Positions 25,263-33,628 of a DNA stretch of 64,000 nucleotides are shown here, piece by piece. The notes beneath the pieces were generated by a model. The model made no database searches. It was given only the letters and a program-made list of their open reading frames with translations, and had not been told where the DNA came from. The translations under genes were made by a program, and so were the position numbers. The DNA comes from Spirochaetaceae bacterium (GTDB lineage Bacteria; Spirochaetota; Leptospiria; Leptospirales; Leptonemataceae), in assembly GCA_002730875.1 (NCBI GenBank), contig PCBI01000002.1, positions 69,358-133,357 on the forward strand, in the 5' to 3' direction. Positions within the stretch are counted from its first letter, which is position 1. Each line of letters begins with the position of its first letter.

Positions 25263-26646
25263 GCAAGGCAAGGAGATGGGAACTGGTGCGCGAATTAGGC
25301 CTGGCGATCTTCGAGGACGGATGCAGTCTCCGGCGCGAATTAGACCTGGCGATCTTCGAGGACGGATGCAGTCTCCGGCGCGAATTAGACCTGGCGATCT
25401 TCGAGGACGGATGCAGTCTCCGGCGCATATTCGTAGACCTGACGATCTTCGAGAAAGGAGGCGCCGGTTAAGCGCACAATCCGGTGGGATTTTTCGGTCT
25501 CTGTTGTTTCTGGCATTGTCCTGCTTTCTGACGGGCTGCCAGGACATTGCCAGGCCGGACATTACTTCGCTTCTTTTTAGCTCTGTTAGCGGCGGAGACA
25601 AGATCGGCATCGTTTCTTCGGATCTTTCCAGCACCGGTCGTTTTTCAGTAATGAGTCTTGACGGTTTTCAAACGAGCTTCTACGTAAATGTGCACAGCGA
25701 TGCCATCGCTCGCAACTATCGCAGCCGCGTATTTGTAGTGAATCGTCTGGGGCGGGATAACGTTCAGGTGCTCAATCCGCTGGCCGGTTATTTCACAGAA
25801 GCCGAAGTAAGCATGGGATCGGGCAGCAATCCCCACGACATAGCTTTTAGCGGCGGTCGGGCTTTCGTAACTCGATACCAGAGCACCGATGTTCGGGTTT
25901 TTACGGATACTCTGGTTCCCCTGGGCGGTGTGGATCTCGGTTATCTGGCAGAAACTACCTCTGCCGGGGGGGCGCCGGATGGATTGCCCGAGCTTTCGTC
26001 GGTATATGCCTACAATGGCAGGGTGTATGTCACTGTGCAAAGGCTGGATCGGAATCATCCGCTGCTAGCATATGCGCCATCCGATGCATCCTATCTGGTG
26101 GAGATCGATGCGGCCAGTCTGACTGTTACCGGCGTTTTTACCTTTCAATCTACGAATCCTTTCGGAAAGCTCAAGCTGGTGAACTTCCAGGGAGTGGATC
26201 ACCTGGTCATTTCTACGCCGGCTCGACTGGGCTTCAACTTTGCTATCGATGGCGGTGTGGAGGCCTTTAATCTACAGACTCGAAGCTTTCGCAGCGGATT
26301 TCTGTATTCGGAAGCCACCGCCGGCGGCGATATCCTGGACGTAGTAATCAAGAACGATACTACCGGATATGCTGTGGTGGAATACGCAGATTTCAGTATA
26401 TCATTGCAGAGATTTAATCCACTCACCGGGGCCTTCATAGGGCAATTAGCCTATTATCCGGCCAGCTTTGGATTTTTTTCCGGTCTGGAACTGAGTCCCG
26501 ATGGCAGGCTTTATGCTGGCGATGTAGGATTCACAACCCCGGGGGTTCGGATCTTCGATACCAATGCCGGGGATCTTCAGATCGGACTGGTGCCCATTCA
26601 GGGAGGCCTGAGACCCATTGATTTGCTCTATATTGAGCCACTTTAA
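25237..26646 (+). CDS. Lipoprotein with beta-propeller-like repeats, coupled to the TonB-dependent receptor
   Basis: The ATG at 25237, five bases after AGGAG, lies inside the end of the receptor gene. The first 60 codons run through a 45-bp tandem repeat and do not look like a signal peptide. ATGs at 25321, 25366 and 25411 each follow GAGGACGG and are alternative starts. From 25411 the product begins with an Arg-rich n-region, then RSLLFLALSCFLTGC with a lipidation cysteine. The mature part has YncE/NHL-like blade signatures: VQVLNPLAGYFTEAEV, GSNPHDIAFSGGRAFVTRY, GGVEAFNLQTRSFRSG and ELSPDGRLYAGDVGF. By analogy with BtuG, a B12-binding surface propeller partnered with BtuB in Bacteroides, it may be a B12 capture protein; this is inference. 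Confidence 0.75.
   Translation: MEVLNIDSRQGKEMGTGARIRPGDLRGRMQSPARIRPGDLRGRMQSPARIRPGDLRGRMQSPAHIRRPDDLRERRRRLSAQSGGIFRSLLFLALSCFLTGCQDIARPDITSLLFSSVSGGDKIGIVSSDLSSTGRFSVMSLDGFQTSFYVNVHSDAIARNYRSRVFVVNRLGRDNVQVLNPLAGYFTEAEVSMGSGSNPHDIAFSGGRAFVTRYQSTDVRVFTDTLVPLGGVDLGYLAETTSAGGAPDGLPELSSVYAYNGRVYVTVQRLDRNHPLLAYAPSDASYLVEIDAASLTVTGVFTFQSTNPFGKLKLVNFQGVDHLVISTPARLGFNFAIDGGVEAFNLQTRSFRSGFLYSEATAGGDILDVVIKNDTTGYAVVEYADFSISLQRFNPLTGAFIGQLAYYPASFGFFSGLELSPDGRLYAGDVGFTTPGVRIFDTNAGDLQIGLVPIQGGLRPIDLLYIEPL
25288..25467 (+). repeat. 45-bp tandem repeat, three near-identical copies and a degenerate fourth
   Basis: Units at 25288-25332, 25333-25377 and 25378-25422 differ by one base or none. A diverged fourth copy (25423-25467) keeps CCTGACGATCTTCGAG. 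Each full unit carries GAGGACGGATG, a Shine-Dalgarno-like sequence and an ATG in frame with the lipoprotein. Unit length is fifteen codons, so change in copy number keeps the frame. No unique spacers separate units, so it is not a CRISPR array. Confidence 0.95.
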
Positions 26647-26786
26647 GGCATCATCGTTATTCGGCGCTCGGGCAGGCCACTGCTACAGCGGGCATGGCTT
26701 GCCTGGAATAGCGGTCCATCCGATACTCATATAGACAGGCTTATGCTGTAGACAGACTCTGGTCTTTCTTCTAGCTGGTAGAATCG

Positions 26787-28346
26787 ATGGCAAAACAGAA
26801 TTCCCAAAATCGTTCGTTGCAGATAGTAAATCGGATCCGCATCGCCATGGGGCTGGTATACATTGGTATGGTGGCTACCCTGGCGCCCACATTTACGGAT
26901 CGCATGTTAATGGTTCAGGCTGTAGCCATTGGCGTTTATTTAATTACGGTGCTGGTATTCTGGATTCTGTTTGCCAGGGGAAAATTGACCATAAAGAACG
27001 CACGCTTCTTCATTTTCCTGGATGTATTGATGCTATTCGCATCGTTTCTGGGCGATGTGGTGATGGATGAAATCGCGGCAGCCTTGATTCTTCGTTCCGG
27101 CGTGGCGCTGGGGCTCTTTATCGTTCCCATAACCTATAGTTCCTTTTTGAACTCGAAGAATCTAACTCTGACCATCTCCTTGCTTGCCACCGGGCTGTAC
27201 GGTAGCCTCATCTATTTTGGCACATTCTCCGGACTGGAAATCATGCTCATCGATGAGCCTGGCTCCACCGAGATCCAGATTGTAAATCATATCATGCAGT
27301 CCGCGGTCATCCTGGCCGTAGGATTCATTTCCTATCTGGTGATGGGAGTGATTGAAGAACTTCTGGAACGAGTGAATCGTACCATGAAAGACATCCGGGA
27401 GTCCAATCGCTTCAAGGAAAATAACCGAAAGCAAATCGCAAACAGCACCGAAGGCCTGCAATATACTCTTATGGAGTTTCGCAGCTACCTGGATCAAAGC
27501 GCCGACATGATGCAGGACCAGTCTTCGGCGGTGGAGGAAATCAGCGCCGTCACCGAGGAGCTCTCAGCCAGCGCGGGCCGAACGCTTAAGTCCGCCGAAG
27601 AGCAGGAAAAGAACATCAATCGTTTAAACGAAGAAAGCGAAAAGCTAAAGGAGATGATTTCCCGGATTTTGCAGTCCAGCAATGAACTGGAGCGGCTTAG
27701 CTCCGAAGTGCGCGACCTTAGCTGGGAAGTCACAGCTTCGGTAACGCGAAACAATGAAGTGTTTCAGGGTATCCAGGAGTCGTTTCAGAAGCTTTCGGAA
27801 TTCAATAGCGTTATCGTAGAAATCTCGGATAAGACCAACCTTCTGGCTCTTAATGCGGCCATTGAAGCGGCGAGGGCCGGCGAACATGGAAGAGGCTTTG
27901 CCGTGGTGGCATCCGAAGTTAGCAAACTGGCTGACTTTAGCGCCGAGAACGCCAAGAACATCCAGAGCATCCTGGAAAGTAGCCGGGGTGTAATCGACGA
28001 AGGACGCAAAGCCTCCGGCGATGCGGACGAACAGGCTCGCAACCAGGATCAGCGATTAAACTCCATGGCAGAAAAGATTCAGTTTCTGGATCAACAGTAC
28101 AAACAGCAGGAAAGGATGAATCAGCACTTCCTTTCCGACCTCCGCAAACTCAAGGATCTCTCAACCGAGATTGCTAACTCCGCCAGAGAGCAGTCTTCGG
28201 CTCACGAAGAGGTCATTGGAAACCTTTCCGGACTGGAAAAGAACTCCATGGAAATGACCACTCGTGGCCAGAGTATGTCCGAGCAATTGCAGGAGATTGA
28301 ACGCCATATTCAGAAACTCCGTAAGCTCAGCGTGGATGAGCAGTAA
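26787..28346 (+). CDS. Methyl-accepting chemotaxis protein with a multi-helix membrane sensor
   Basis: 519 residues. The N-terminal 200 residues hold about six hydrophobic helices ([103 protein letters not shown]) with almost no periplasmic loop. The rest is a coiled-coil signalling domain whose tip is [30 protein letters not shown], the CheA/CheW contact region. The usual VRKLAERS becomes SKLADFS. There is no HAMP-like segment of normal length. The layout suggests sensing within the membrane (lipid, redox or proton-motive state) rather than of a periplasmic ligand. No che gene is beside it, but a FliG gene faces it. Confidence 0.93.
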   Translation: MAKQNSQNRSLQIVNRIRIAMGLVYIGMVATLAPTFTDRMLMVQAVAIGVYLITVLVFWILFARGKLTIKNARFFIFLDVLMLFASFLGDVVMDEIAAALILRSGVALGLFIVPITYSSFLNSKNLTLTISLLATGLYGSLIYFGTFSGLEIMLIDEPGSTEIQIVNHIMQSAVILAVGFISYLVMGVIEELLERVNRTMKDIRESNRFKENNRKQIANSTEGLQYTLMEFRSYLDQSADMMQDQSSAVEEISAVTEELSASAGRTLKSAEEQEKNINRLNEESEKLKEMISRILQSSNELERLSSEVRDLSWEVTASVTRNNEVFQGIQESFQKLSEFNSVIVEISDKTNLLALNAAIEAARAGEHGRGFAVVASEVSKLADFSAENAKNIQSILESSRGVIDEGRKASGDADEQARNQDQRLNSMAEKIQFLDQQYKQQERMNQHFLSDLRKLKDLSTEIANSAREQSSAHEEVIGNLSGLEKNSMEMTTRGQSMSEQLQEIERHIQKLRKLSVDEQ

Positions 28347-28406
28347 GGCCGGTCTGTTTACCTGGAATTATGGGCCTGCATCCCACTGTGCTCGCCGGTA
28401 TTTGCG

Positions 28407-29597
28407 CTACACGTACTCATCTTTTTCTTTTTTGATAATGATTCGGCCTTCTTCGTCCATGCGGCGGGCTACGGTAAGGATATAGGTTCTGGCCTCATTG
28501 ATTTCGCGTACGGAAATGGGTCCTCGATTATCGATTTCATCCATTACATCGGCAGCCCGGTTCTGGGAAAGCGCGTTGAAGAACTGGCGTCGCATCTCAT
28601 CGCCGGCGCCCCGAAGGGCTGCCGCCAGCATCAAATCATCGTCGATGCGAGAAAGCAGTAGTCGCATCTCTTTCGGATGAAGATTAAGTAGTTCTTCAAA
28701 TGTGTACAATCGTTCTCGAACGTTCTGCATAAGGTCCGGATCCTTGTCGTGCAGATCCGTAAGGAGGGTTTCTTCCAGTCCCCGATCCATATGGTTCAGG
28801 ATGCCGGCCAGGGTTTCGGCGCCGCCGGTAACGGCGTAAAACTCCTCTTTCCTTTTTTCGAATTTCTCGCGTAGCACTTTGCCTACACGGGTAATGGCAT
28901 CCGGATGGATGCGGGTAGTCTGGGCGATGCGCAGGGCTACATCCAATCGAAAATCGTCTTCCAGATTCTTAAATACGCTGGCGGCCACTTGCGGCTTGAT
29001 CTGACTTAGCGTCACCGCTGCGATTTGCGGATGCTCCTGTTGCAGAACGCTGGCCAGAAGCGGCGCTTCGATTTGTTCCAAAAACTCGAAGTCTTTTCTC
29101 GCATCTCGTTCTTCCAGCTTGTCCAGGAATTCTCGAGCCCGGTCTTCTCCCAGACTTCGGTGCAGTATTTCTTTTAGACTTTCCCGCCCGGACAGGGCAG
29201 GTTCTTCCAGCTCCTGGTGAAAGCTTTCCAGGATATGTCTGCGTTCCTCGGATGTGAGCGCGGGAATTCGGGTAATCTCCAGAGCAATGCGCTGGACTTC
29301 ATCTTCGGAAAGTTCTCGCAGAACATCGGCGGCCTGATCCGGGCCCAGCGCCAGAATCAATCGAGCTGCCTTCCGGATACCGGCTTCTTTACTTCCGGTG
29401 GGGGGACCCGAATTCTCCGGAGGTTCCGGTTTTCTTTTCCGTGCGGCGGAGGCGGCCGGTCCTGCGGACGCATTGACGCTATCGTCTCCCACGGTAAAAT
29501 CTATCGAAGAACCGGCAGGAGCCTTCTTTTTGGCCGACTTCTTTCGGTGCATTTCCGGAATCCCGCCACCGGCACCGCTACTGGAAAAAAAGCTCAC
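28407..29597 (-). CDS. fliG: Flagellar motor switch protein FliG (paralogue with extended N-terminus)
   Basis: 396 residues, about 60 longer than usual because of a basic, Ser/Pro-rich, probably disordered N-terminal tail (residues 1-70). The FliG core follows: KAARLILALGPDQAADVLRELSEDEVQRIA (N domain), QQEHPQIAAVTLSQIKPQVAA (EHPQ motif of the middle domain), and a C-terminal domain with the charged torque helix SRIDDDLMLAAALRGAGDEM and NRGPISVREINEART. FliG links the MS ring to FliM and receives torque from the stator. Spirochaetes commonly carry more than one FliG, and this gene stands outside a flagellar operon, so it is probably an accessory copy. Confidence 0.9.
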   Translation of the reverse strand: MSFFSSSGAGGGIPEMHRKKSAKKKAPAGSSIDFTVGDDSVNASAGPAASAARKRKPEPPENSGPPTGSKEAGIRKAARLILALGPDQAADVLRELSEDEVQRIALEITRIPALTSEERRHILESFHQELEEPALSGRESLKEILHRSLGEDRAREFLDKLEERDARKDFEFLEQIEAPLLASVLQQEHPQIAAVTLSQIKPQVAASVFKNLEDDFRLDVALRIAQTTRIHPDAITRVGKVLREKFEKRKEEFYAVTGGAETLAGILNHMDRGLEETLLTDLHDKDPDLMQNVRERLYTFEELLNLHPKEMRLLLSRIDDDLMLAAALRGAGDEMRRQFFNALSQNRAADVMDEIDNRGPISVREINEARTYILTVARRMDEEGRIIIKKEKDEYV

Positions 29598-29805
29598 ACA
29601 AGCAGCAATGCGACATAATCTGTAAAATTCAATCGATTTTTGCGGAAAGCTTGCGCTTCCAGCGGGGCTTCATGCTCTGTGTTTGGGTCGGTGTTACGGG
29701 TATCGGGTGCGCCTGAATGGGTTTCTTCCGTCCCCGGGGGATTCGTAATCGGATCGCCGGGAATTCAGGCCCCGCATCTTGCCGATTTTCGGCAGATCGA
29801 ATCGT

Positions 29806-30408
29806 ATGGATCAGGATAGCAACGTCATAGAAGAGGAACTGGACCCCAGGCAGCAGGCGGAAAGCCGGCTCTCCGGGTTGATGGCGCGGGCCCAAACTGG
29901 CGATTCCGCAGCATACCGGGAGTTTCTGGAAACCGCGCTGCCGGTGGTTCGGCGCTTTATCGGTAATAAGATCCGGGATGCCGACTGGGCCGAAGATATT
30001 GCCCAGGAGGTTCTGGTCTCCATCCATCGTGCCCGGGCCAGTTATGATCCGGAGCGTCCCATTTTTCCCTGGATACATGCCATTGCGCACCGTCGCTTTG
30101 TAGATCATATGCGTAAATGGTCCCGAATTTCAGAAAAGGAAGTTCAGGGTGAAACTCTGCTGGATCTGCAGGCGAAAGAAGATAAGGAGCATCCCTATCT
30201 GCTGCAGGAAGTGCTGGAAAAGGCCATCGAAAAACTGGGCCCCAAACAGAAGCAGGCTGTACGACTTCTGAAGTATGATGGACTCTCGGTGCGAGAAGCC
30301 GCCGCCAGGATGGATATGACCGAAACCGCGGTGAAGGTCACCGCCCACCGAGCCTACAAAGCGCTACGAAAGATTCTGGAGCAACAAGAGGACTATGAAA
30401 ACCAATGA
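29806..30408 (+). CDS. ECF-type RNA polymerase sigma factor
   Basis: From ATG 29806 the product has 200 residues; a TTG at 29779 is an alternative. Region 2 is ALPVVRRFIGNKIRDADWAEDIAQEVLVSIHRARASYDPERPIFPWIHAIAHRRFVDHMRKW, the standard helical core that binds the -10 element. Region 4 is EKAIEKLGPKQKQAVRLLKYDGLSVREAAARMDMTETAVKVTAHRAYKALRKIL, a helix-turn-helix for the -35 element. The 3' end overlaps the NrsF-type anti-sigma gene, which identifies its regulator. Targets are unknown; ECF factors with NrsF partners have been linked to heavy-metal or oxidative stress. Confidence 0.93.
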   Translation: MDQDSNVIEEELDPRQQAESRLSGLMARAQTGDSAAYREFLETALPVVRRFIGNKIRDADWAEDIAQEVLVSIHRARASYDPERPIFPWIHAIAHRRFVDHMRKWSRISEKEVQGETLLDLQAKEDKEHPYLLQEVLEKAIEKLGPKQKQAVRLLKYDGLSVREAAARMDMTETAVKVTAHRAYKALRKILEQQEDYENQ

Positions 30409-31090
30409 ACTCATAGAAACCCTTTCCTCGGACTGCACACCGGTGGAACCGGTGCGGATTACGGGTAAGCAATTCTTTTTTGCCCTGTTTTTGAGCTTAC
30501 TCTGGATGCTTCTTGGAGTAGGGATACTTGCCATCTTTTTTCCGTCATTGCGACAGACCTGGCTGAAAGGGGCCGGTATTTTTGCGCTCCTGGAATGGGC
30601 GCTTTTCCTTTTTCTGGGGTTATGGGCTTTCTTTTTGGCCCGGGGAACCATCTTTCCTGGAGAGGATCGTCCGGTGATGCGCCGGGTTCTTTTTGGTCTG
30701 GTGGTAATCGCCATAGCGGCGCTATCCGGCATTTCTTACTGGCAATGGTCCCAGGGCGTTCATGATCCGCATGCAACTTCCATGGGCTGCACCGGCTTGA
30801 TGGGCGTTTTTGCCCTGGCGCCGGCCGCACTGTTGTATCGTTTTTTGCGAAAGAGCGTGTGTCTTTCCTTTAAGGCCAGTCTATCGGTGACGTTTTTGGC
30901 GGCCGCATTTCTGGCCGGCTCCGGTGTGGCCTTTGTATGTCCGGATGACCATGCCATCCATGTTCTTATCAGCCATCTGTTGCCCGTGGCTGTGGGGATG
31001 ATTCTGGCAGCCTTCGTAGGCAGCATTCTGGACAAGAGAAACCGCAGGGAATTCGAGCAGTACTTCGACCGTGTCACTCACTCGGAGTAA
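30395..31090 (+). CDS. NrsF-family membrane anti-sigma factor (DUF1109)
   Basis: 231 residues with six hydrophobic segments after a short soluble N-terminus (MKTNELIETLSSDCTPVEPV) that would contact the sigma factor. The family signature is visible: G-C-T at residue 132 (SMGCTGLMGVFALAPAALLYRFLRK) and C182-P-x2-D-H (FVCPDDHAIHVLISHLLP). In Caulobacter NrsF two conserved cysteines at about these places are required for sensing chromate and cadmium; C132 and C182 are candidates for the same role. The gene overlaps the ECF sigma gene by 14 bases, the usual cognate arrangement. Confidence 0.85.
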   Translation: MKTNELIETLSSDCTPVEPVRITGKQFFFALFLSLLWMLLGVGILAIFFPSLRQTWLKGAGIFALLEWALFLFLGLWAFFLARGTIFPGEDRPVMRRVLFGLVVIAIAALSGISYWQWSQGVHDPHATSMGCTGLMGVFALAPAALLYRFLRKSVCLSFKASLSVTFLAAAFLAGSGVAFVCPDDHAIHVLISHLLPVAVGMILAAFVGSILDKRNRREFEQYFDRVTHSE

Positions 31091-31200
31091 CCAGGCCGGA
31101 CTGACAGGCTGGAGTTCTTGACTAAACCGTCATTCTATGTCAGACTTCGCCTGAGCCGCAAACCCCTGGACGTAACGCGGAACTAGCGAGAAAGCCTATT

Positions 31201-31237
31201 CGGCACAGGCTCGGTTTCTTCTTATGCCATTGTGCCG
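31201..31237 (+). repeat. Inverted repeat upstream of the DinB-like gene
   Basis: CGGCACA and TGTGCCG form a 7-bp stem that extends inward by GGC/GCC with a two-base bulge, around a pyrimidine-rich loop. No T tract follows. It could be a residual terminator for the sigma/anti-sigma operon or a leader hairpin. Confidence 0.5.
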
Positions 31238-31327
31238 GGAAGGCCGGTTTAGAAAACAGCCCGTTGGAGTCGGGGATCGTGGCAGGAAGGCAGGAACAGA
31301 AAACGGCGCTGTGAATTTGAGGATTGA

Positions 31328-31870
31328 ATGAAAAGCAACATATTCAAGGAATTACTGGAATCGACGGACGACATGCTCTCGCAACTGGAGGACCTGATTT
31401 CATCCCTGGATCAGGAATCCTATAGAAAGCCTCTGGCAATTCTGAACGGGGCTTCGCTGGGCGAGCACGTGCGACACAGTCTTGAATTTTTCTTTGCCTA
31501 TCTCAAGGCCACGCGTCTGGGGACTGTATGCTACGATCGCAGGGATCGCGATGAAAGAATCCAGACCGATCCTGCATTTGCCCTGGATACCGTGCTTTCT
31601 ATTCGTGAGGATTTGAAGACCATCGCACCGGAACGGGCCGCTGAATCCGTAAACGTTGACGTGGACTGGCTGGATTCGGATGACTCTATACCTTCGACCT
31701 TGAGTCGTGAGCTCCATTACGTTCAAGACCATTTGCTGCATCATAGTGCGCTTATCAAAGTAGGTTTGCTGCACGGGCTGGAAAATCCCACAGCGCCTCA
31801 GATAAGGGACATGGAGAAGTTTGGAGTGGCCCCTTCTACGCTGGCCTACCAGGCCGGCAGTAGCAACTAA
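31328..31870 (+). CDS. DinB-like four-helix metal-binding protein
   Basis: 180 residues. The DinB/YfiT fold is suggested by helices in the order LLESTDDMLSQLEDLISSL, GASLGEHVRHSLEFFFAYLK, and SRELHYVQDHLLHHSALIKVGLL. The histidines H51/H54-type (GEHVRH) and the late H-x3-HH cluster would bind the metal. The conserved CYDRRDRDE between helices 2 and 3 recalls a subgroup found in several phyla. Family members act as thiol-transferases or as uncharacterised hydrolases; the reaction is unknown. The TAA stop overlaps the ATG of the DedA/ATP-grasp fusion gene (TAATG), which indicates a shared function or at least coupled translation. Confidence 0.72.
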   Translation: MKSNIFKELLESTDDMLSQLEDLISSLDQESYRKPLAILNGASLGEHVRHSLEFFFAYLKATRLGTVCYDRRDRDERIQTDPAFALDTVLSIREDLKTIAPERAAESVNVDVDWLDSDDSIPSTLSRELHYVQDHLLHHSALIKVGLLHGLENPTAPQIRDMEKFGVAPSTLAYQAGSSN

Positions 31871-33627
31871 TGCTCGACGCTTTGTCCGGGCTCATCGAGC
31901 AGGCCCGGAATCCCTATCTGCAGGCCTTGCTTCTGGGTCTGGCCACTTTTGTTGCCGAGGATCCGGCGATCCTGCTGGCTTCCAGTCTTTCGGCCGCCGG
32001 ACTGGTCTCCACTCCCCATGCATTTACGGGCATACTTCTCGGAATTGCCGTGGGGGATTTGCTGCTCTACCTCGCCGGTCGGGGCGGCTACAAGCTTCTA
32101 CCAAACAAAGCTAAGAATCACCCCTACCTTAGGCGGATGCAGTCCTTTGTTCAGCAGTACGGTCTTTTTGCGGTTCTTCTAAGTCGATTTGTGCCCGGGA
32201 TGCGATTGCCCGTATTTACCGCGGCCGGTCTGGCGCGAATGGACGGTCGCATATTCGGACTGGCGGTGCTTGTTGCCAGCGCCGGATGGACCAGCCTTGT
32301 TTTCTTTCTTTCCCTGGGACCCCTTCGTTTCATCCTGGATCGTATGGACTCTGTCTATGGAATCATTCTGGCAATAGTGTTCATCCTGCTTCTTGCATTT
32401 TTGTACCGATTTATCAGCAAACGAGTGCGAACCACAGTAGAACGTCTGGAAGACAAATCTTCCGGTGTGAAAACCCTGGCCTGCGGTCCGGTGGAGGCCT
32501 CTCGCTTACAGGGGCTGCCGGCAAGTTCTGCATTCGAGTTCTGGCATCCCGGAATTTTCTATATACCGATCATTTTTCACTACGCTTATTTATCCGCCCG
32601 TTACAGGTCTATTGGACTACCGGTGCTGGGTAATCCTGGAATTCGTATGGGTGGACTCATCGGCGAATCCAAGCAGGAGATCTATAATTCGGCGGGCAAA
32701 TATGCGCGGAAAAGCCTGCTTAAGTCATTTTCCTTTTCCATTCGCCGAACCAGGTCTCAGCATTTTCTGCTAAGCAGCGGCGGTATTGTACGCGAAGTAG
32801 GGTTGCATACCCTGGCCGATGCGGCTCTGGAGCTACTGTCGCGGAACGGCATGGCTCTTCCGGTGGTTTGCAAGCCGGATCGTGGTCAGCGGGGGGATGG
32901 CGTTTTCTTTATTCAGGACCGACGACAATTGGAGGCCCGGCTACAATCCATTGCTGTAGCTTTGAAATCCGGCGCCGAAGTATTGTATCTGTTTCAGAAA
33001 CTATCCGATCATGCCTGCGAAGCCGGCGTGTTCTATGTTCGTCATCCGGACGGTTCGGCGCGAATTACTTCGATCACGCTCAAGGCCTTTCCTGTGGTGC
33101 AGGGGGACGGTATTCGTAGCCTGGAGCAACTGATTGACTCGGTGCCGGTTTTGGCCAGTCGTGAGAAAATCTATGCGCGACGTCTGGATCTGAGCTCGGT
33201 GCCCGCCGCCGGCGAATACGTCTATCTTGTGAAATCCGGCAACCACAAACAGGGGTGCATTTTTCTCGACGGAACTCGATTGCGCACTCGTCAGCTGCAA
33301 GAAGCCGTGGACCATATTTGCCGCGATCTGCCAGACTTTTATTTTGGCCGTCTGGACGTTCGGTTTCCGGATATAGAACACTTCCGGCAGGGGCGCAACC
33401 TGCAATTTGTAGAAATCAACGGAGCCGGAGCCGAGGCCACTCATATCTGGGATCCGGGGGCCCGGCTCATATCATCCTATCGAAGTCTTTTTTATCACTG
33501 GAACCTGCTATTCGCCATAGCTAACTTTAATCGAAGCGCGGAGCTTAAACCGCCGGCAGGATGGAAACTGCTTCAGGAGCTGCGTTCCTATCTTCGGCTG
33601 GCCGACGACTACGGCGTTTCGGATTGA
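31870..33627 (+). CDS. DedA-type membrane domain fused to an ATP-grasp-like domain
   Basis: 585 residues with two unrelated parts. Residues 1-185 match a DedA/SNARE-associated (VTT) domain: TFVAEDPAILLASSLSAAGL, GDLLLYLAGRGGYKLL, and the conserved FVPGMRLPVFTAAGLARM. Members move undecaprenyl phosphate or other lipids between leaflets. Residues about 230-560 look like an ATP-grasp fold: nucleotide-binding VVCKPDRGQRGDGVFFI (K335), strand motif YFGRLDVRFP (D496), and metal ligands FVEINGAGAEATHIWDPG (E515, N517). ATP-grasp enzymes ligate a carboxylate to an amine, thiol or phosphate. The fusion suggests a membrane-attached ligase acting on a lipid-linked or envelope substrate. It sits between DinB-like and HAD genes, closely spaced. 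Confidence 0.78.
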   Translation: MLDALSGLIEQARNPYLQALLLGLATFVAEDPAILLASSLSAAGLVSTPHAFTGILLGIAVGDLLLYLAGRGGYKLLPNKAKNHPYLRRMQSFVQQYGLFAVLLSRFVPGMRLPVFTAAGLARMDGRIFGLAVLVASAGWTSLVFFLSLGPLRFILDRMDSVYGIILAIVFILLLAFLYRFISKRVRTTVERLEDKSSGVKTLACGPVEASRLQGLPASSAFEFWHPGIFYIPIIFHYAYLSARYRSIGLPVLGNPGIRMGGLIGESKQEIYNSAGKYARKSLLKSFSFSIRRTRSQHFLLSSGGIVREVGLHTLADAALELLSRNGMALPVVCKPDRGQRGDGVFFIQDRRQLEARLQSIAVALKSGAEVLYLFQKLSDHACEAGVFYVRHPDGSARITSITLKAFPVVQGDGIRSLEQLIDSVPVLASREKIYARRLDLSSVPAAGEYVYLVKSGNHKQGCIFLDGTRLRTRQLQEAVDHICRDLPDFYFGRLDVRFPDIEHFRQGRNLQFVEINGAGAEATHIWDPGARLISSYRSLFYHWNLLFAIANFNRSAELKPPAGWKLLQELRSYLRLADDYGVSD

Positions 33628-33628
33628 T

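Noticed and set aside
25129..25428. Minus-strand repeat protein rich in RRRLHPSSKIA
   Set aside because: It is the antisense reading of the 45-bp repeat and the receptor's 3' end; no ribosome site or signal.
25288..25467. CRISPR array
   Set aside because: The copies are directly adjacent with no unique spacers and lie inside a coding frame; no cas gene is present.
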